From the NCBI GenBank assembly GCA_037190225.1, contig JBBCJL010000018.1:1-64000 (forward strand): a stretch of DNA of 64,000 nucleotides. The letters run 5' to 3'. Every line of letters begins with the position of its first letter. Within the stretch, counting starts at the first letter, position 1. The translations under genes were made by a program, and so were the position numbers. Shown here one piece after another: positions 36,673 through 45,732 of this stretch. The stretch is from MKSF01 sp037190225 (GTDB lineage Bacteria > Bacteroidota > Bacteroidia > Chitinophagales > Chitinophagaceae). Below the pieces are notes generated by a model, which was given only the letters and a program-made list of their open reading frames with translations, searched no databases and was not told the origin of the DNA.

Positions 36673-37800
36673 CTATATCAGGTCTTTCAGCTTACTGATG
36701 ACATAATCTATCTCTTCGCGCGTATTGTGCTTGCAGAAAGAGAAACGGATAGCAACGCGGTTGGTATCCTTATTCACCCTGGCTATGACATGGCTGCCGT
36801 GATTGGCTCCGCTGCTGCAGGCGCTTCCCCCTGATACACAGATACCGTTCATGTCCAGGCTGTATAGCAGCATCTCTGATCTTTCCGTTTTGGGTAAGGA
36901 GACATTCAGGATCGTGTACAGGCAGCTGCCGTCCCAGTCGCCGTTGAAGGACACATCCGGTATTTCCTGCTGCAGCTGCGCTGCCATATAATTCCTGAGG
37001 TCTGTGACGTAGGCGCAATCCGCTTCATAGCTTTCCATGGCTACCTCCAGGGCTTTGGCATAACCAACGATCCCATAAAGGTTTTCCGTGCCTGCGCGCA
37101 TATTGCGCTCCTGGGCCCCTCCCTGGATATAGGGCTTTATCTGTACATCCTGCCTGACATACAGTACGCCTACTCCTTTGGGACCGTGAAATTTATGGCC
37201 TGCAGACGAAATAAAATGAACAGGCAGCTCGGAAAGGTTGATCTTAAAATGGCCTACTGTCGGCACCATATCACAATGGAAAACGGCATCGTATTTCTGG
37301 CAGATCTCACCTACCGCTTTTACCTTTAATAAATTACCGATCTCGTTATTGGCATGCATCAGCGTTACCAGGGAGCGGCCGTTATGGGAAGACAGTAACT
37401 GCTCAAGGTGCTCCAGCTTTACATGTCCTTTTTCGTCCAGTTCCACATAGCTGAGCGGAATATTATTACAGTGGGAGGTATGCTCCGCGCTGTGCAGGGT
37501 GGCATGATGCTCAATAGGAGAAGTGATAATATGGGTGCAGCCCAGGTCCCTGACCGCTGCCGTTATGGCTGTATTCGTAGACTCTGTACCACCTGATGTA
37601 AAAAATATCTCGGCCGGCTGTGCTCCCAATATCTTAGCAACTGATTTTCGTGCAGCCTCTATAGCCATCTTGGTCTCTCTGCCGTATGAATAAATAGAGG
37701 AGGGATTGCCAAAATGCTGTGTCAGGTAGGGCATCATGGCTTCCAGCGCCCTGGGGTCCAGGGCGGTAGTCGCTGCGTTATCTAAATAAATACGTTGCAT
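36673..37800 (-). CDS. Cysteine desulfurase (IscS/NifS family)
   Basis: 375 aa. PLP enzyme that takes sulfur from cysteine for Fe-S clusters or tRNA thiolation. N-terminus IYLDNAATTALDPRALEAM and FTSGGTESTNTAI, PLP-lysine region SSAGHKFHGPKGVGVLYVR, and a catalytic-Cys loop SGGSACSSGANHGSHV. The overall length and motif set match class I desulfurases. The gene is monocistronic. A NifU-like scaffold lies at 61.8 kb but is not linked. Whether it is the housekeeping IscS or a second copy cannot be told. Confidence 0.95.
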   Translation of the reverse strand: MQRIYLDNAATTALDPRALEAMMPYLTQHFGNPSSIYSYGRETKMAIEAARKSVAKILGAQPAEIFFTSGGTESTNTAITAAVRDLGCTHIITSPIEHHATLHSAEHTSHCNNIPLSYVELDEKGHVKLEHLEQLLSSHNGRSLVTLMHANNEIGNLLKVKAVGEICQKYDAVFHCDMVPTVGHFKINLSELPVHFISSAGHKFHGPKGVGVLYVRQDVQIKPYIQGGAQERNMRAGTENLYGIVGYAKALEVAMESYEADCAYVTDLRNYMAAQLQQEIPDVSFNGDWDGSCLYTILNVSLPKTERSEMLLYSLDMNGICVSGGSACSSGANHGSHVIARVNKDTNRVAIRFSFCKHNTREEIDYVISKLKDLI

Positions 37801-37870
37801 CTTAAATTCAAAATTATGGTCCTGAAAAGTGTTTTATATCACCTGTCAAAATGATTACCTGTAAGAACTG

Positions 37871-37878
37871 CAAAGTTA
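37871..37878 (-). promoter_or_regulatory. -7 promoter element of the cysteine desulfurase gene
   Basis: Reads TAACTTTG on the minus strand, followed by GCAG as at valS. It is 71 bp before the ATG. Confidence 0.5.
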
Positions 37879-38069
37879 ATCAAAATACTTATCGGAGCGG
37901 ACGGATATCTGTCTTTATCGTGATGGGCCAATGAGCCGTTTACTTGTCCGGCCATACACGATTGTATTGTTAGTGCTTGATCATGAGCGTCTTCCGGTTA
38001 CGGTTGCCGGAATGGCTTAATGATACGGATTTGATCCCTGTGAACTACCTCGCCAATAAGACAGGCTTA

Positions 38070-38885
38070 TCAGTACTGCTCCTTTTCGTTAGGGAAATCC
38101 CTGCTTCTTACATCCTGGATATATTGCTGTGTGGCGTTCAGTACATCTGCCCGCAGGTCTGCATACCTTCTCAGGAAGCGGGGAGAGAAATCCTTGGTGA
38201 TGCCCAGCAGGTCGTGCATAACGAGCACCTGCCCGTCCACATGCATACCGGCACCTATGCCTATAACGGGAATATTGACCTCTTCTGCTACCTGCTTGCC
38301 CAGCGCTGCGGGTATCTTCTCCAGCACCAGCGCGAACGCGCCCGCTTCCTGCACCAGGTTGGCATTCTTTATCAATTGTTCCGCCTCTGCCTCTTCCTTG
38401 GCACGGACGGTATAGGTCCCGAATTTATATATGGACTGCGGCGTTAGGCCCAGGTGTCCCATCACGGGGATGCCGGCGTCCACAATGCGCTTGATGGAAT
38501 CCGCGATCTCCACGCCGCCTTCCAGCTTTACAGCATGTGCGCCCGACTCTTTCATGATACGGATAGAGGAATTAAGGGCTTCCTTGCTGTTGCCCTGGTA
38601 AGAGCCGAAAGGCAGGTCACATACTACGAAAGCACGCTTGGCGCCCCGTACCACGCTGCCGGCCATAAAGATCATCTGGTCCAGCGTGATGGGCAATGTT
38701 GTTTCATGTCCTGCCATCACATTGGCTGCGGAATCGCCTATCAGGATAATATCTATACCGGCTTCATCAAAAATACCGGCAAATGAATAATCATAGGCGG
38801 TGATCATAGAGATCTTTTCCCCTGCGGCTTTCATCTTTTGCAGCGTATGGGTGGTTACTCTTTTTACTTCGGAATGTATGGACAT
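38070..38885 (-). CDS. panB: 3-methyl-2-oxobutanoate hydroxymethyltransferase
   Basis: 271 aa from the ATG at 38885; a further 23 upstream codons overlap tatD and are not family-like. First step of pantothenate synthesis: transfers a hydroxymethyl group from methylene-THF to ketoisovalerate. Motifs: ISMITAYDYSFAGIFDEAG, LIGDSAANVMAGHETTLPIT, KLEGGVEIADSI, PVMGHLGLTPQS and IGIGAGMHVDGQVLVMHDLLG. It is the last gene of the set 2TM-sanA-tatD-panB, 22 bp after tatD. panC is not here. Confidence 0.97.
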   Translation of the reverse strand: MSIHSEVKRVTTHTLQKMKAAGEKISMITAYDYSFAGIFDEAGIDIILIGDSAANVMAGHETTLPITLDQMIFMAGSVVRGAKRAFVVCDLPFGSYQGNSKEALNSSIRIMKESGAHAVKLEGGVEIADSIKRIVDAGIPVMGHLGLTPQSIYKFGTYTVRAKEEAEAEQLIKNANLVQEAGAFALVLEKIPAALGKQVAEEVNIPVIGIGAGMHVDGQVLVMHDLLGITKDFSPRFLRRYADLRADVLNATQQYIQDVRSRDFPNEKEQY

Positions 38886-38907
38886 GTTTGAGAATGTTTT
38901 AAGTAAA

Positions 38908-39675
38908 TCAATATTTGAATAAAGTACGGGCAGTAGCCGTGGTGACCGCTGCAACGGTAGCTGTATCGGTTTGTTTAATGTCTGCTATTTTTTGGGCTAT
39001 CAGGGGAATATAGGCGCTTTCGTTCCGCTTGCCCCTGTAAGGCACCGGGGCCAGGTAAGGCGCGTCGGTCTCCAGCACGATATCCTCCAGCGGGATCTCT
39101 TTCAGTATGTCCGGCAAGGTGCTTTTTTTAAAGGTAACGACCCCGCCGATACCCAGCTTGAACCCCAGGCCCGTAATGGCCCTGGCCTGCTCGGCTGTGC
39201 CGCTGAAGCAATGAAATATACCCCTGAGGTTGCCGTTCTGCATGGACCGGACGATGCCGATACCGTCATCAATGGAATCCCTTGTATGTATGATGACGGG
39301 TAACTGCCTGTCCAGCGCGATCTGTATCTGGTAACGGAACGCTTCCTGCTGCTGCGCTGCAAAGGTCAGGTCCCAGTAATAATCCAGGCCCACCTCACCC
39401 ACTGCCGCGAATTCATAACGTTCCAGCCAGGAAGCAACGATTTCGAGCTCTTTTTTATAATCCTCCTTCACATAGCAGGGATGCAGGCCCATCATGGGCT
39501 TGAAAATGCCGGGATATTGCTCCGTGAGCCGCATCATAGGGGCTATGGTACGGCTGTCGCAGTTGGGCAGGTAAATTTCCTTTACCTGCTGGTCCAGCGC
39601 CTGCTGTACAAATACGTCTATATGGTCCGTGAACTGCTCATCGTACATATGAGCGTGGGTGTCTACAAAATACAT
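38908..39675 (-). CDS. TatD-family metal-dependent hydrolase
   Basis: 255 aa. TIM-barrel DNase/hydrolase. VDTHAHMYDEQF carries the HxH metal site; further family blocks are GLHPCYVKE, AVGEVGLDYYWD, PVIIHTRDSIDD, IFHCFSGTAEQA and LETDAPYLAPVP. Members act as 3'-5' DNases or quality-control hydrolases. The ATG is 3 bp from the sanA-like stop, so the two are tightly coupled. Confidence 0.95.
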   Translation of the reverse strand: MYFVDTHAHMYDEQFTDHIDVFVQQALDQQVKEIYLPNCDSRTIAPMMRLTEQYPGIFKPMMGLHPCYVKEDYKKELEIVASWLERYEFAAVGEVGLDYYWDLTFAAQQQEAFRYQIQIALDRQLPVIIHTRDSIDDGIGIVRSMQNGNLRGIFHCFSGTAEQARAITGLGFKLGIGGVVTFKKSTLPDILKEIPLEDIVLETDAPYLAPVPYRGKRNESAYIPLIAQKIADIKQTDTATVAAVTTATARTLFKY

Positions 39676-39677
39676 CT

Positions 39678-40322
39678 TTATTTTATTTCTATTGCCGGGC
39701 CGTAAAACTTGGGCTGCTTATTAAATACCAGGTCTATCACCATCTTTACCCGGGCAAAATACTCTCTTATATATACTTTTAAGCCTGTCCTGGTGCTGAC
39801 GCCCTTCGCGTTGAACGCTACGGCATCCAGCCCCTTGCTCTGCGCCAGGAACAGGGCCCTTTCGTTGTGGAACTGCTGGCTGATGATCGTAATATCGGTT
39901 TCGCCGAATATTTCCTTGCAGCGCACGATGCTGTCCAGGGTCCGGAATCCTGCATAATCCAGGAAGATCCTCTCTTTCGGTATGCCGCCTTTTATAAGGT
40001 CCTCCTGCATCTGTTCCGGCTCATTGTAGGATTTCCTGCCGTTATCACCGCTTACCAGCACGTAGTCTATCTTGCCGGCTTTGTAAAGCGCTATCGTAGC
40101 CTCGATCCTGAATTTATAAAACAGGTTCACATAACCGGAGGCAATATATTTGGAGGTACCCAGCAAAAGGCCCACCTTCTTATGGGGCATATCCCGGACG
40201 TCCGAGTACAGGTAAGGTGCGGCGTCCCTGGTGACCTTCCTGTCAATAAAGAACACGATCGCTGCAACAATGACGGCGGCAATAAAGATCCTTTTTATCC
40301 ATCTGATGATAAAGCGCTTCAT
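39678..40322 (-). CDS. SanA/YdcF-family (DUF218) membrane-anchored protein
   Basis: 214 aa. One N-terminal membrane segment (IFIAAVIVAAIVFFI), then a DUF218 Rossmann-like domain: VGLLLGTSKYIASG, YVLVSGDNGRKSYNEPEQM, GIPKERIFLDYAGFRTLDSI and ISQQFHNERALFLAQ. SanA-type proteins take part in envelope integrity and vancomycin exclusion in enterobacteria; a similar role is inferred. It is the second gene of a minus-strand set ending with tatD and panB. Confidence 0.9.
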   Translation of the reverse strand: MKRFIIRWIKRIFIAAVIVAAIVFFIDRKVTRDAAPYLYSDVRDMPHKKVGLLLGTSKYIASGYVNLFYKFRIEATIALYKAGKIDYVLVSGDNGRKSYNEPEQMQEDLIKGGIPKERIFLDYAGFRTLDSIVRCKEIFGETDITIISQQFHNERALFLAQSKGLDAVAFNAKGVSTRTGLKVYIREYFARVKMVIDLVFNKQPKFYGPAIEIK

Positions 40323-40400
40323 ACTGTAAAAACAAATTGCATAGATACAATCTGTATAATTGGTACCTATGCAATTTAATTAATATATTAAGTGTAAGTA

Positions 40401-40646
40401 TTACTTTGTCAACTGCTCTTTCCACTCATTATAGCCTTTATCCTCGTAGTTGGCCCAGATCATACAGGCATGTCCAACCACTAACAGGAACCAGGCCGCT
40501 GTGATCCAGGATGGCCAGGGATATTGCCAACCCTCCTTACCCGCAAAGCATATGTACCATAATATCGCATTAACCACTGCGAATACGACCAAGTGTAAAA
40601 ACCACATAGAAACCTGTTTCTTGCTGGTTGGTAATTTTTTAGGCAT
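40401..40646 (-). CDS. 2TM-domain small membrane protein
   Basis: 81 aa with two hydrophobic helices (WFLHLVVFAVVNAILWYICF and WITAAWFLLVVGHACMIW) separated by a Trp-rich loop (GWQYPWPSW). This is the layout of the 2TM domain found alone or fused to histidine kinases in Bacteroidota. Function unknown. It has a good promoter 41 bp upstream and lies before the sanA-like gene. Confidence 0.85.
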   Translation of the reverse strand: MPKKLPTSKKQVSMWFLHLVVFAVVNAILWYICFAGKEGWQYPWPSWITAAWFLLVVGHACMIWANYEDKGYNEWKEQLTK

Positions 40647-40686
40647 TATCTTATATTTTTAAAGCTGATGAATCTTTTTTCAGCCA

Positions 40687-40718
40687 CAAAGATAATCAGC
40701 ATTCATTTTTTATCCAAA
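40687..40718 (-). promoter_or_regulatory. Promoter of the 2TM gene
   Basis: On the minus strand, TTTG (40718-40715), a 20-bp spacer and TATCTTTG (40694-40687). Both elements match the Bacteroidota consensus; it lies 41 bp before the ATG at 40646. Confidence 0.65.
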
Positions 40719-40814
40719 TATTTGGAACAGGAATGTCAGAACCTCCCGGATTGCTTTTGCGGTCGTAGTTTCCTATTTTTACCATGGATTTGTCCGGCTT
40801 TAAATCTCAGCAGC

Positions 40815-41651
40815 ATGAAAGTGTACACCCTTAATTGTAACGGCCGCCTCTTTATTATAGATCGCCCTGTGGTCATGGGCATTATCAATACTACCCCCGA
40901 TTCATTTTATTCGGGCGGCAGGGACGGCGATATCAGGGATATCCTCCATAAGGCCGACAGGATGCTGCAGGAGGGGGCGGGAATACTGGATATCGGGGGA
41001 CTGAGCACAAGACCCGGGAGCGCAGCGGTGACCGAACGGGAGGAGACAGACCGTGTGGTGCCGGCTATCTCCATGATAAAGAAATACTTTCCGCAGGCTT
41101 TTATAAGCGTGGATACCTATCGCAGCGGTGTGGCAAGGGCAGCTTTTGAGAGCGGTGCGGATATGGTCAACGATATCAGCGCCGGCAATATGGACCGGAA
41201 CATGATCCCTGTGGTGGCAGGTCTGAACATCCCCTATATAGCCATGCATATGCAGGGAACCCCGGCTACCATGCAGGATGCGCCCCGTTATGAGAATGTA
41301 GCGCTGGAAGTGCTGCAATGCTGTGCGGACAAGCTGCTGGAATGCCGGAATGCGGGGATAAAGGACGTGATAACGGATCCGGGGTTCGGGTTTGGCAAGA
41401 GCCTGGAGCAGAACTATACGCTGCTGAAGCGGCTGCACACCTTTTCCGTCCTGGATACGCCTCTGCTTGCTGGTGTTTCCAGGAAATCCATGCTATATAA
41501 ATACCTGCATATCACACCGGAAGAAGCGCTGAACGCCACCAGTGTCGTCAATGCCTGGGCGCTGGAGCAGGGCGTGCATATCCTGCGGGTGCATGATGTC
41601 AGGGAAGCCCGGCAGGTCGTGACCCTCTGGGAAATGTACAGGCAACTATAA
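40815..41651 (+). CDS. folP: Dihydropteroate synthase
   Basis: 278 aa from the ATG at 40815; 49 upstream in-frame codons are not family-like and cross the divergent promoter. Joins pABA to the pterin in folate synthesis. VMGIINTTPDSFYSGG, DIGGLSTRPGSAAV, ISVDTYRSGVA, DMVNDISAG, YIAMHMQG, ITDPGFGFGKS and LAGVSRKSML are all present. Target of sulfonamides; the sulfa-binding loop looks ordinary. Followed after 38 bp by the NUDIX gene on the same strand, so probably co-transcribed. Confidence 0.97.
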   Translation: MKVYTLNCNGRLFIIDRPVVMGIINTTPDSFYSGGRDGDIRDILHKADRMLQEGAGILDIGGLSTRPGSAAVTEREETDRVVPAISMIKKYFPQAFISVDTYRSGVARAAFESGADMVNDISAGNMDRNMIPVVAGLNIPYIAMHMQGTPATMQDAPRYENVALEVLQCCADKLLECRNAGIKDVITDPGFGFGKSLEQNYTLLKRLHTFSVLDTPLLAGVSRKSMLYKYLHITPEEALNATSVVNAWALEQGVHILRVHDVREARQVVTLWEMYRQL

Positions 41652-41689
41652 AACCTTACGATCACCGGTAAACTGATAATAGGACGCTC

Positions 41690-42319
41690 ATGAAAGACAG
41701 TACCTTTATACCCTGGTTAAAGCAACGGCTGGCTGAAAGCGAGCTGCCCGGCACAGCAGCGCACAGGCTGATGATGCATGCCAACCGTGAGCTGCCGGAC
41801 CGGTTCCCGGATGACGGCAGGAAATCGGCCGTATTGCTGCTCTTATACCCTGAGAACGGGTCCTATAAGATCGTCCTGATAGAACGCACGAAAAACGGGG
41901 GCCATCACAGCGGCCAGATCGCGTTCCCGGGCGGCAGGATGGAAGATACGGACCCTTCGCTCTGGGATACGGCGGTGAGGGAAAGCCGCGAAGAGATCTT
42001 CCTGAATGATACAGTGGAATACGTGGGCGCTATTTCGCCGCTTTACATTCCTGTCAGCAGGTATATTCTTTATCCTTTCATCGGCTTTATGAGGCACACC
42101 CCGCTGCTGACACCTTCGGATACGGAAGTCGCGGATATCATCCGGGTGGATATTGAGCTGCTGTTCGGTAATAAGTCTGACAGGCGGATAGCAATAGGTC
42201 CTGATATATACGTACATTCCAGGGTATATAATATTAATGAGGAGGTATATGTATGGGGGGCTACCGCTATGGTGCTTTCAGAGCTGGAAGTATTGCTGGA
42301 CGAATTTAAAAGCCTCTGA
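41690..42319 (+). CDS. NUDIX hydrolase, CoA-pyrophosphatase type
   Basis: 209 aa. NUDIX box GRMEDTDPSLWDTAVRESREEI (core G-x5-E-x7-RE-x2-EE). The preceding HHSGQIAFPGG and LIERTKN match the CoA-diphosphatase (NudL/PCD1) subgroup, which hydrolyses CoA and acyl-CoA. Lies 38 bp after folP. Confidence 0.88.
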   Translation: MKDSTFIPWLKQRLAESELPGTAAHRLMMHANRELPDRFPDDGRKSAVLLLLYPENGSYKIVLIERTKNGGHHSGQIAFPGGRMEDTDPSLWDTAVRESREEIFLNDTVEYVGAISPLYIPVSRYILYPFIGFMRHTPLLTPSDTEVADIIRVDIELLFGNKSDRRIAIGPDIYVHSRVYNINEEVYVWGATAMVLSELEVLLDEFKSL

Positions 42320-42413
42320 TGCCGCAGAGCAATATAAGCTCCGTTATATATTATATAAAACCTGATAACATTTCAAATACATCAAAACTGCTAAAATGTC
42401 AGTAATTAATGTG

Positions 42414-42421
42414 TACCTTTG
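42414..42421 (+). promoter_or_regulatory. -7 promoter element of miaB
   Basis: TACCTTTG, an exact match to TAnnTTTG, 21 bp before the ATG at 42443. It covers the in-frame TTG at 42419 and so argues against that codon as the start. Confidence 0.55.
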
Positions 42422-42442
42422 CAGGTTACAACATTGAAGGCT

Positions 42443-43864
42443 ATGTTAGAATTACAGGAAAAAACAATAGACGAGACCCGTCAGGGTTCCGCCTATGCAC
42501 CTTTTGCGGAGGATCCCAACCAATATACAAAAAAATTTTATATAGAGAGCTATGGCTGCCAGATGAACTTCAACGATAGCGAGATCGTGGCATCCATTCT
42601 CCACAATGAAGGGTTCGGGGCTACCAGGTACCTGGAAGAGGCCAGCCTTATACTGCTCAATACCTGCTCCATAAGGGAAAAGGCGGAGCAGACCGTCAGG
42701 AACAGGCTGCAGATATTCCGTTCCCTGAAAAAAGAGAATCCCGGTCTGCTGATCGGGGTGCTGGGCTGTATGGCAGAACGGCTGAAAGCCAGATTCCTGG
42801 AAGAAGAAAAGCTGGTGGATATCGTGATCGGTCCGGATGCCTATCGCACCTTGCCGGCGCTCATCACAGAGGCTGAAGGTGGTCAGAAAGCGGTCAATGT
42901 ATTGCTGAGCCGCGAGGAAACATACGCCGATATTTCCCCGGTACGCTTGGACAGCAACGGTGTCAGCGCTTTTGTAAGCATTATGCGCGGGTGTAATAAC
43001 ATGTGCACCTTTTGCGTAGTGCCGTTTACACGCGGCCGGGAGCGGAGCCGGGATGCAGCGTCTATCCTTGGCGAATGCCGGGATCTTTTTGATAAAGGCT
43101 ACAGGGAAGTGACCCTGCTGGGGCAGAATGTGGACAGCTATTACTTTATCCCGAAAGAGGAAGGAGAGCAGGTGATCACTTTTGCAAAGCTGCTGGAAAT
43201 GGTAGCGCAGATAGATCCGGCTCTAAGGGTGCGTTTCAGCACTTCACACCCCAAAGATATTACGGATGAAGTGATCTATACGATGGCCAGGTATGATAAC
43301 ATCTGCAAATATATACACCTGCCTGTTCAAAGCGGCTCCACCCGTGTGCTGCAGCTGATGAACAGGACCTATACCCGTGAATGGTACATGAAAAAGGTGG
43401 ACCGTATCCGGGAGATCATACCGGACATCGCTTTGTCGAGTGATGTTATAACCGGGTTCTGCACGGAGACTGAAGAAGACCACCGGGATACCCTCACGAT
43501 CATGGAGCATGCCAATTACGACCTCTCTTATATGTTCGCCTATTCGGAAAGACCCGGCACACTGGCCCAGAGAAGGTACGCGGATGATATTCCCGAGGAT
43601 GTGAAAAAGCGGAGACTGACAGAAGTGATCGAGCTTCAGAACAAAATGACGCGTGCCAATTATAATGCGGATATCGGTAAGGTATTCGAAGTGCTGATAG
43701 AAAGCACCTCCAAGCGCAGCGAAGACCAGTGGTGCGGCAGGAACTCGCAGAATAAGGTGATCGTATTCGATAAAGGGCATTACGGGCTGAATAAAGGTGA
43801 ATATGTAAAAGTGAAGGTTACCGGAACTACAGGCGCTACCTTGCTGGGAGAGATAACAGCATAG
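42443..43864 (+). CDS. miaB: tRNA-2-methylthio-N6-dimethylallyladenosine synthase
   Basis: 473 aa from the ATG at 42443. Radical-SAM methylthiotransferase acting on A37 of tRNAs. The N-terminal UPF0004 domain has YGCQMNFNDSE, LNTCSIREKAEQ and GVLGCMAERLK for the auxiliary cluster. The radical SAM site is RGCNNMCTFCVVPFTRGRERSR (C-x3-C-x2-C). LLGQNVDSYY, HLPVQSGSTRVLQLMNRTY and a C-terminal TRAM domain (FEVLIESTSKRSEDQW) complete it. DUF4260 starts 10 bp after its stop. Confidence 0.97.
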   Translation: MLELQEKTIDETRQGSAYAPFAEDPNQYTKKFYIESYGCQMNFNDSEIVASILHNEGFGATRYLEEASLILLNTCSIREKAEQTVRNRLQIFRSLKKENPGLLIGVLGCMAERLKARFLEEEKLVDIVIGPDAYRTLPALITEAEGGQKAVNVLLSREETYADISPVRLDSNGVSAFVSIMRGCNNMCTFCVVPFTRGRERSRDAASILGECRDLFDKGYREVTLLGQNVDSYYFIPKEEGEQVITFAKLLEMVAQIDPALRVRFSTSHPKDITDEVIYTMARYDNICKYIHLPVQSGSTRVLQLMNRTYTREWYMKKVDRIREIIPDIALSSDVITGFCTETEEDHRDTLTIMEHANYDLSYMFAYSERPGTLAQRRYADDIPEDVKKRRLTEVIELQNKMTRANYNADIGKVFEVLIESTSKRSEDQWCGRNSQNKVIVFDKGHYGLNKGEYVKVKVTGTTGATLLGEITA

Positions 43865-43873
43865 ATATCGGTT

Positions 43874-44236
43874 ATGAAATACCTTGTCAGGCTGGAAGAA
43901 GCCGCGCTTTTTGTCCTTTGCGTGATCCTGTTTGATCTGCTGGGCATCCCCAATAAATGGTTCTGGATCTTATTGCTGGCGCCTGATATCAGCGCAGTGG
44001 GCTATATCTTCGGACCGGGAGTTGGTGCGGCGGCATATAACATTGTGCATCATAAGGCTGTGGCTATCGGGATCTTATTATGGGGCTGGTACCTGCATGA
44101 GGAATACCTGATGGCGGCAGGGCTGATACTGCTGGCGCACAGCTGTATGGACAGGGCATTCGGATACGGGTTGAAATATTTTTCAGGATTTACAGACACG
44201 CACCTGGGAAAGATCGGGAAGCACAGGGGCCAGTAA
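43874..44236 (+). CDS. DUF4260 small membrane protein
   Basis: 120 aa with about three to four hydrophobic segments (LFVLCVILFDLLGI, FWILLLAPDISAVGYIFG, IGILLWGWYLHEEYLMAAG). The block LLAPDISAVGYIFGPGVGAAAYN and the end DRAFGYGLKYFSGFTDTHLG are characteristic of DUF4260. Function unknown. 10 bp after miaB, hence likely co-transcribed. Confidence 0.88.
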   Translation: MKYLVRLEEAALFVLCVILFDLLGIPNKWFWILLLAPDISAVGYIFGPGVGAAAYNIVHHKAVAIGILLWGWYLHEEYLMAAGLILLAHSCMDRAFGYGLKYFSGFTDTHLGKIGKHRGQ

Positions 44237-44367
44237 GGTATCAACAATAGCGATACTTATTTGTTATCCCCGGTCAGCCCGGGAAATAAACATGGACCGC
44301 TTTATCAGGGAGAGGATAAAGCTGAAACTTTAAGGGTATTGGTACCCGGCAATAAAATATACTGACA

Positions 44368-45675
44368 ATGGAAATACAAAGTATCAAGAACAGGTTTGGA
44401 ATTATAGGCAATGACCCGCAGCTTAATTATGCGCTGCAGGTGGCTGCCCAGGTATCCGCTACGGACCTGAGCGTGCTGATATACGGAGAGAGCGGGGTGG
44501 GTAAAGAAGTATTTTCACAGATCATACATAACCTGTCTCCCAGGAAGCACGAGCCTTTTATTGCCGTGAACTGCGGGGCTATTCCCGAAGGTACCATAGA
44601 TTCGGAGCTGTTCGGGCACGAAAAAGGAGCCTTTACCAGCGCCGATGGCCAGCGGAAAGGTTACTTTGAAACGGTCAACGGCGGTACCATCTTCCTGGAC
44701 GAGATAGGAGAAATGCCTTTGGGCACACAGGCCAGGCTGCTGAGGGTACTGGAAACCGGCGAATTCATCCGTGTGGGCTCTTCCAAGGTATTAAAGACCA
44801 ATGTGCGCGTGATCGCGGCGACCAATAAGGACCTGCTGAAGCTGCACCAGAAAGGCAAATTCCGGGAAGACCTCTATTACAGGCTGAATACCGTACCCAT
44901 CAGGGTGCCGGCCTTAAGGGAGCGGCAGGGCGATATACCGCTGCTGTTCAGGAAATTCGCGGGAGATTTTGCCGAAAGGTACCGGACCCCCGTGGTACAG
45001 CTGGATACGTCTGCACAGCAGTTGCTGAGTTCCTACAGCTTCCCCGGTAATATCCGGGAGCTGAAAAACCTGGCGGAGCAGATATCCGTATTATCCTCTG
45101 ATAAGATAGTGGATGCCGAAACCCTCACCAAATTCTTACCCAGGAAGGACAATATCACCAGGGACCTGGCCATCGGTACTGCCGGCAGCAATATGCCGAT
45201 CGTCAACCCGGCGCAGGAACATACGGACGCGGGTACATCCACTACGGAGCGGGAAATACTGTATAAGTTCATGTTCGACCTGAAAAAGGATATGAATGAG
45301 CTTAAATCCATTATGTTCGAAATGATGTCCCGTCCGGGGACCGGTGCTGCCGGTACTGCCGGGATGAGCAATTACCCTGCTCCTTTCAGCAGCGGTAATA
45401 TTCTGCCGGAACCATCGTTCAATACACCGGCTATCGCGGACTATAAAAATGAAAGCAGCAACCCTACCTTCGTGCTCCATAACTCGGGCGATGATATTAC
45501 CACCGCCCAGCATGAGGAAGTGGAAGAATCACTCTCGCTGCAGGACAGGGAAAAGGAATACATTATAAAAGCATTGCAGAAGCACCGCGGCAAACGTAAG
45601 GATGCCGCCCAGGACCTGGGCATATCGGAGCGTACATTATACCGGAAGATCAAGGAATATGACATTGACGAATAA
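44368..45675 (+). CDS. Sigma-54-dependent transcriptional activator without receiver domain
   Basis: 435 aa. The AAA+ domain begins almost at the N-terminus: Walker A GESGVGKE (residues 40-47), the sigma-54 contact loop GAFTSA (87-92), Walker B IFLDE (D111-E112), then NIRELKNLAEQI. A long low-complexity Gly/Ala/Pro-rich linker follows. A Fis-type HTH ends the protein (KRKDAAQDLGISERTLYRKIKEY). There is no N-terminal receiver, PAS or GAF domain, so its activity is probably set by abundance or a partner. The loop is normally GAFTGA; Ser replaces Gly. Its targets and rpoN are not in the window. Confidence 0.93.
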   Translation: MEIQSIKNRFGIIGNDPQLNYALQVAAQVSATDLSVLIYGESGVGKEVFSQIIHNLSPRKHEPFIAVNCGAIPEGTIDSELFGHEKGAFTSADGQRKGYFETVNGGTIFLDEIGEMPLGTQARLLRVLETGEFIRVGSSKVLKTNVRVIAATNKDLLKLHQKGKFREDLYYRLNTVPIRVPALRERQGDIPLLFRKFAGDFAERYRTPVVQLDTSAQQLLSSYSFPGNIRELKNLAEQISVLSSDKIVDAETLTKFLPRKDNITRDLAIGTAGSNMPIVNPAQEHTDAGTSTTEREILYKFMFDLKKDMNELKSIMFEMMSRPGTGAAGTAGMSNYPAPFSSGNILPEPSFNTPAIADYKNESSNPTFVLHNSGDDITTAQHEEVEESLSLQDREKEYIIKALQKHRGKRKDAAQDLGISERTLYRKIKEYDIDE

Positions 45676-45732
45676 AGAGGGCAGCAAAATATACCGGTAA
45701 CTAACTTATAACAACACTAAACGTTTTCACAG

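Noticed and set aside
37977..38447. Plus-strand open frame over panB
   Set aside because: Entirely overlaps the panB coding frame over most of its length and shows no family features.
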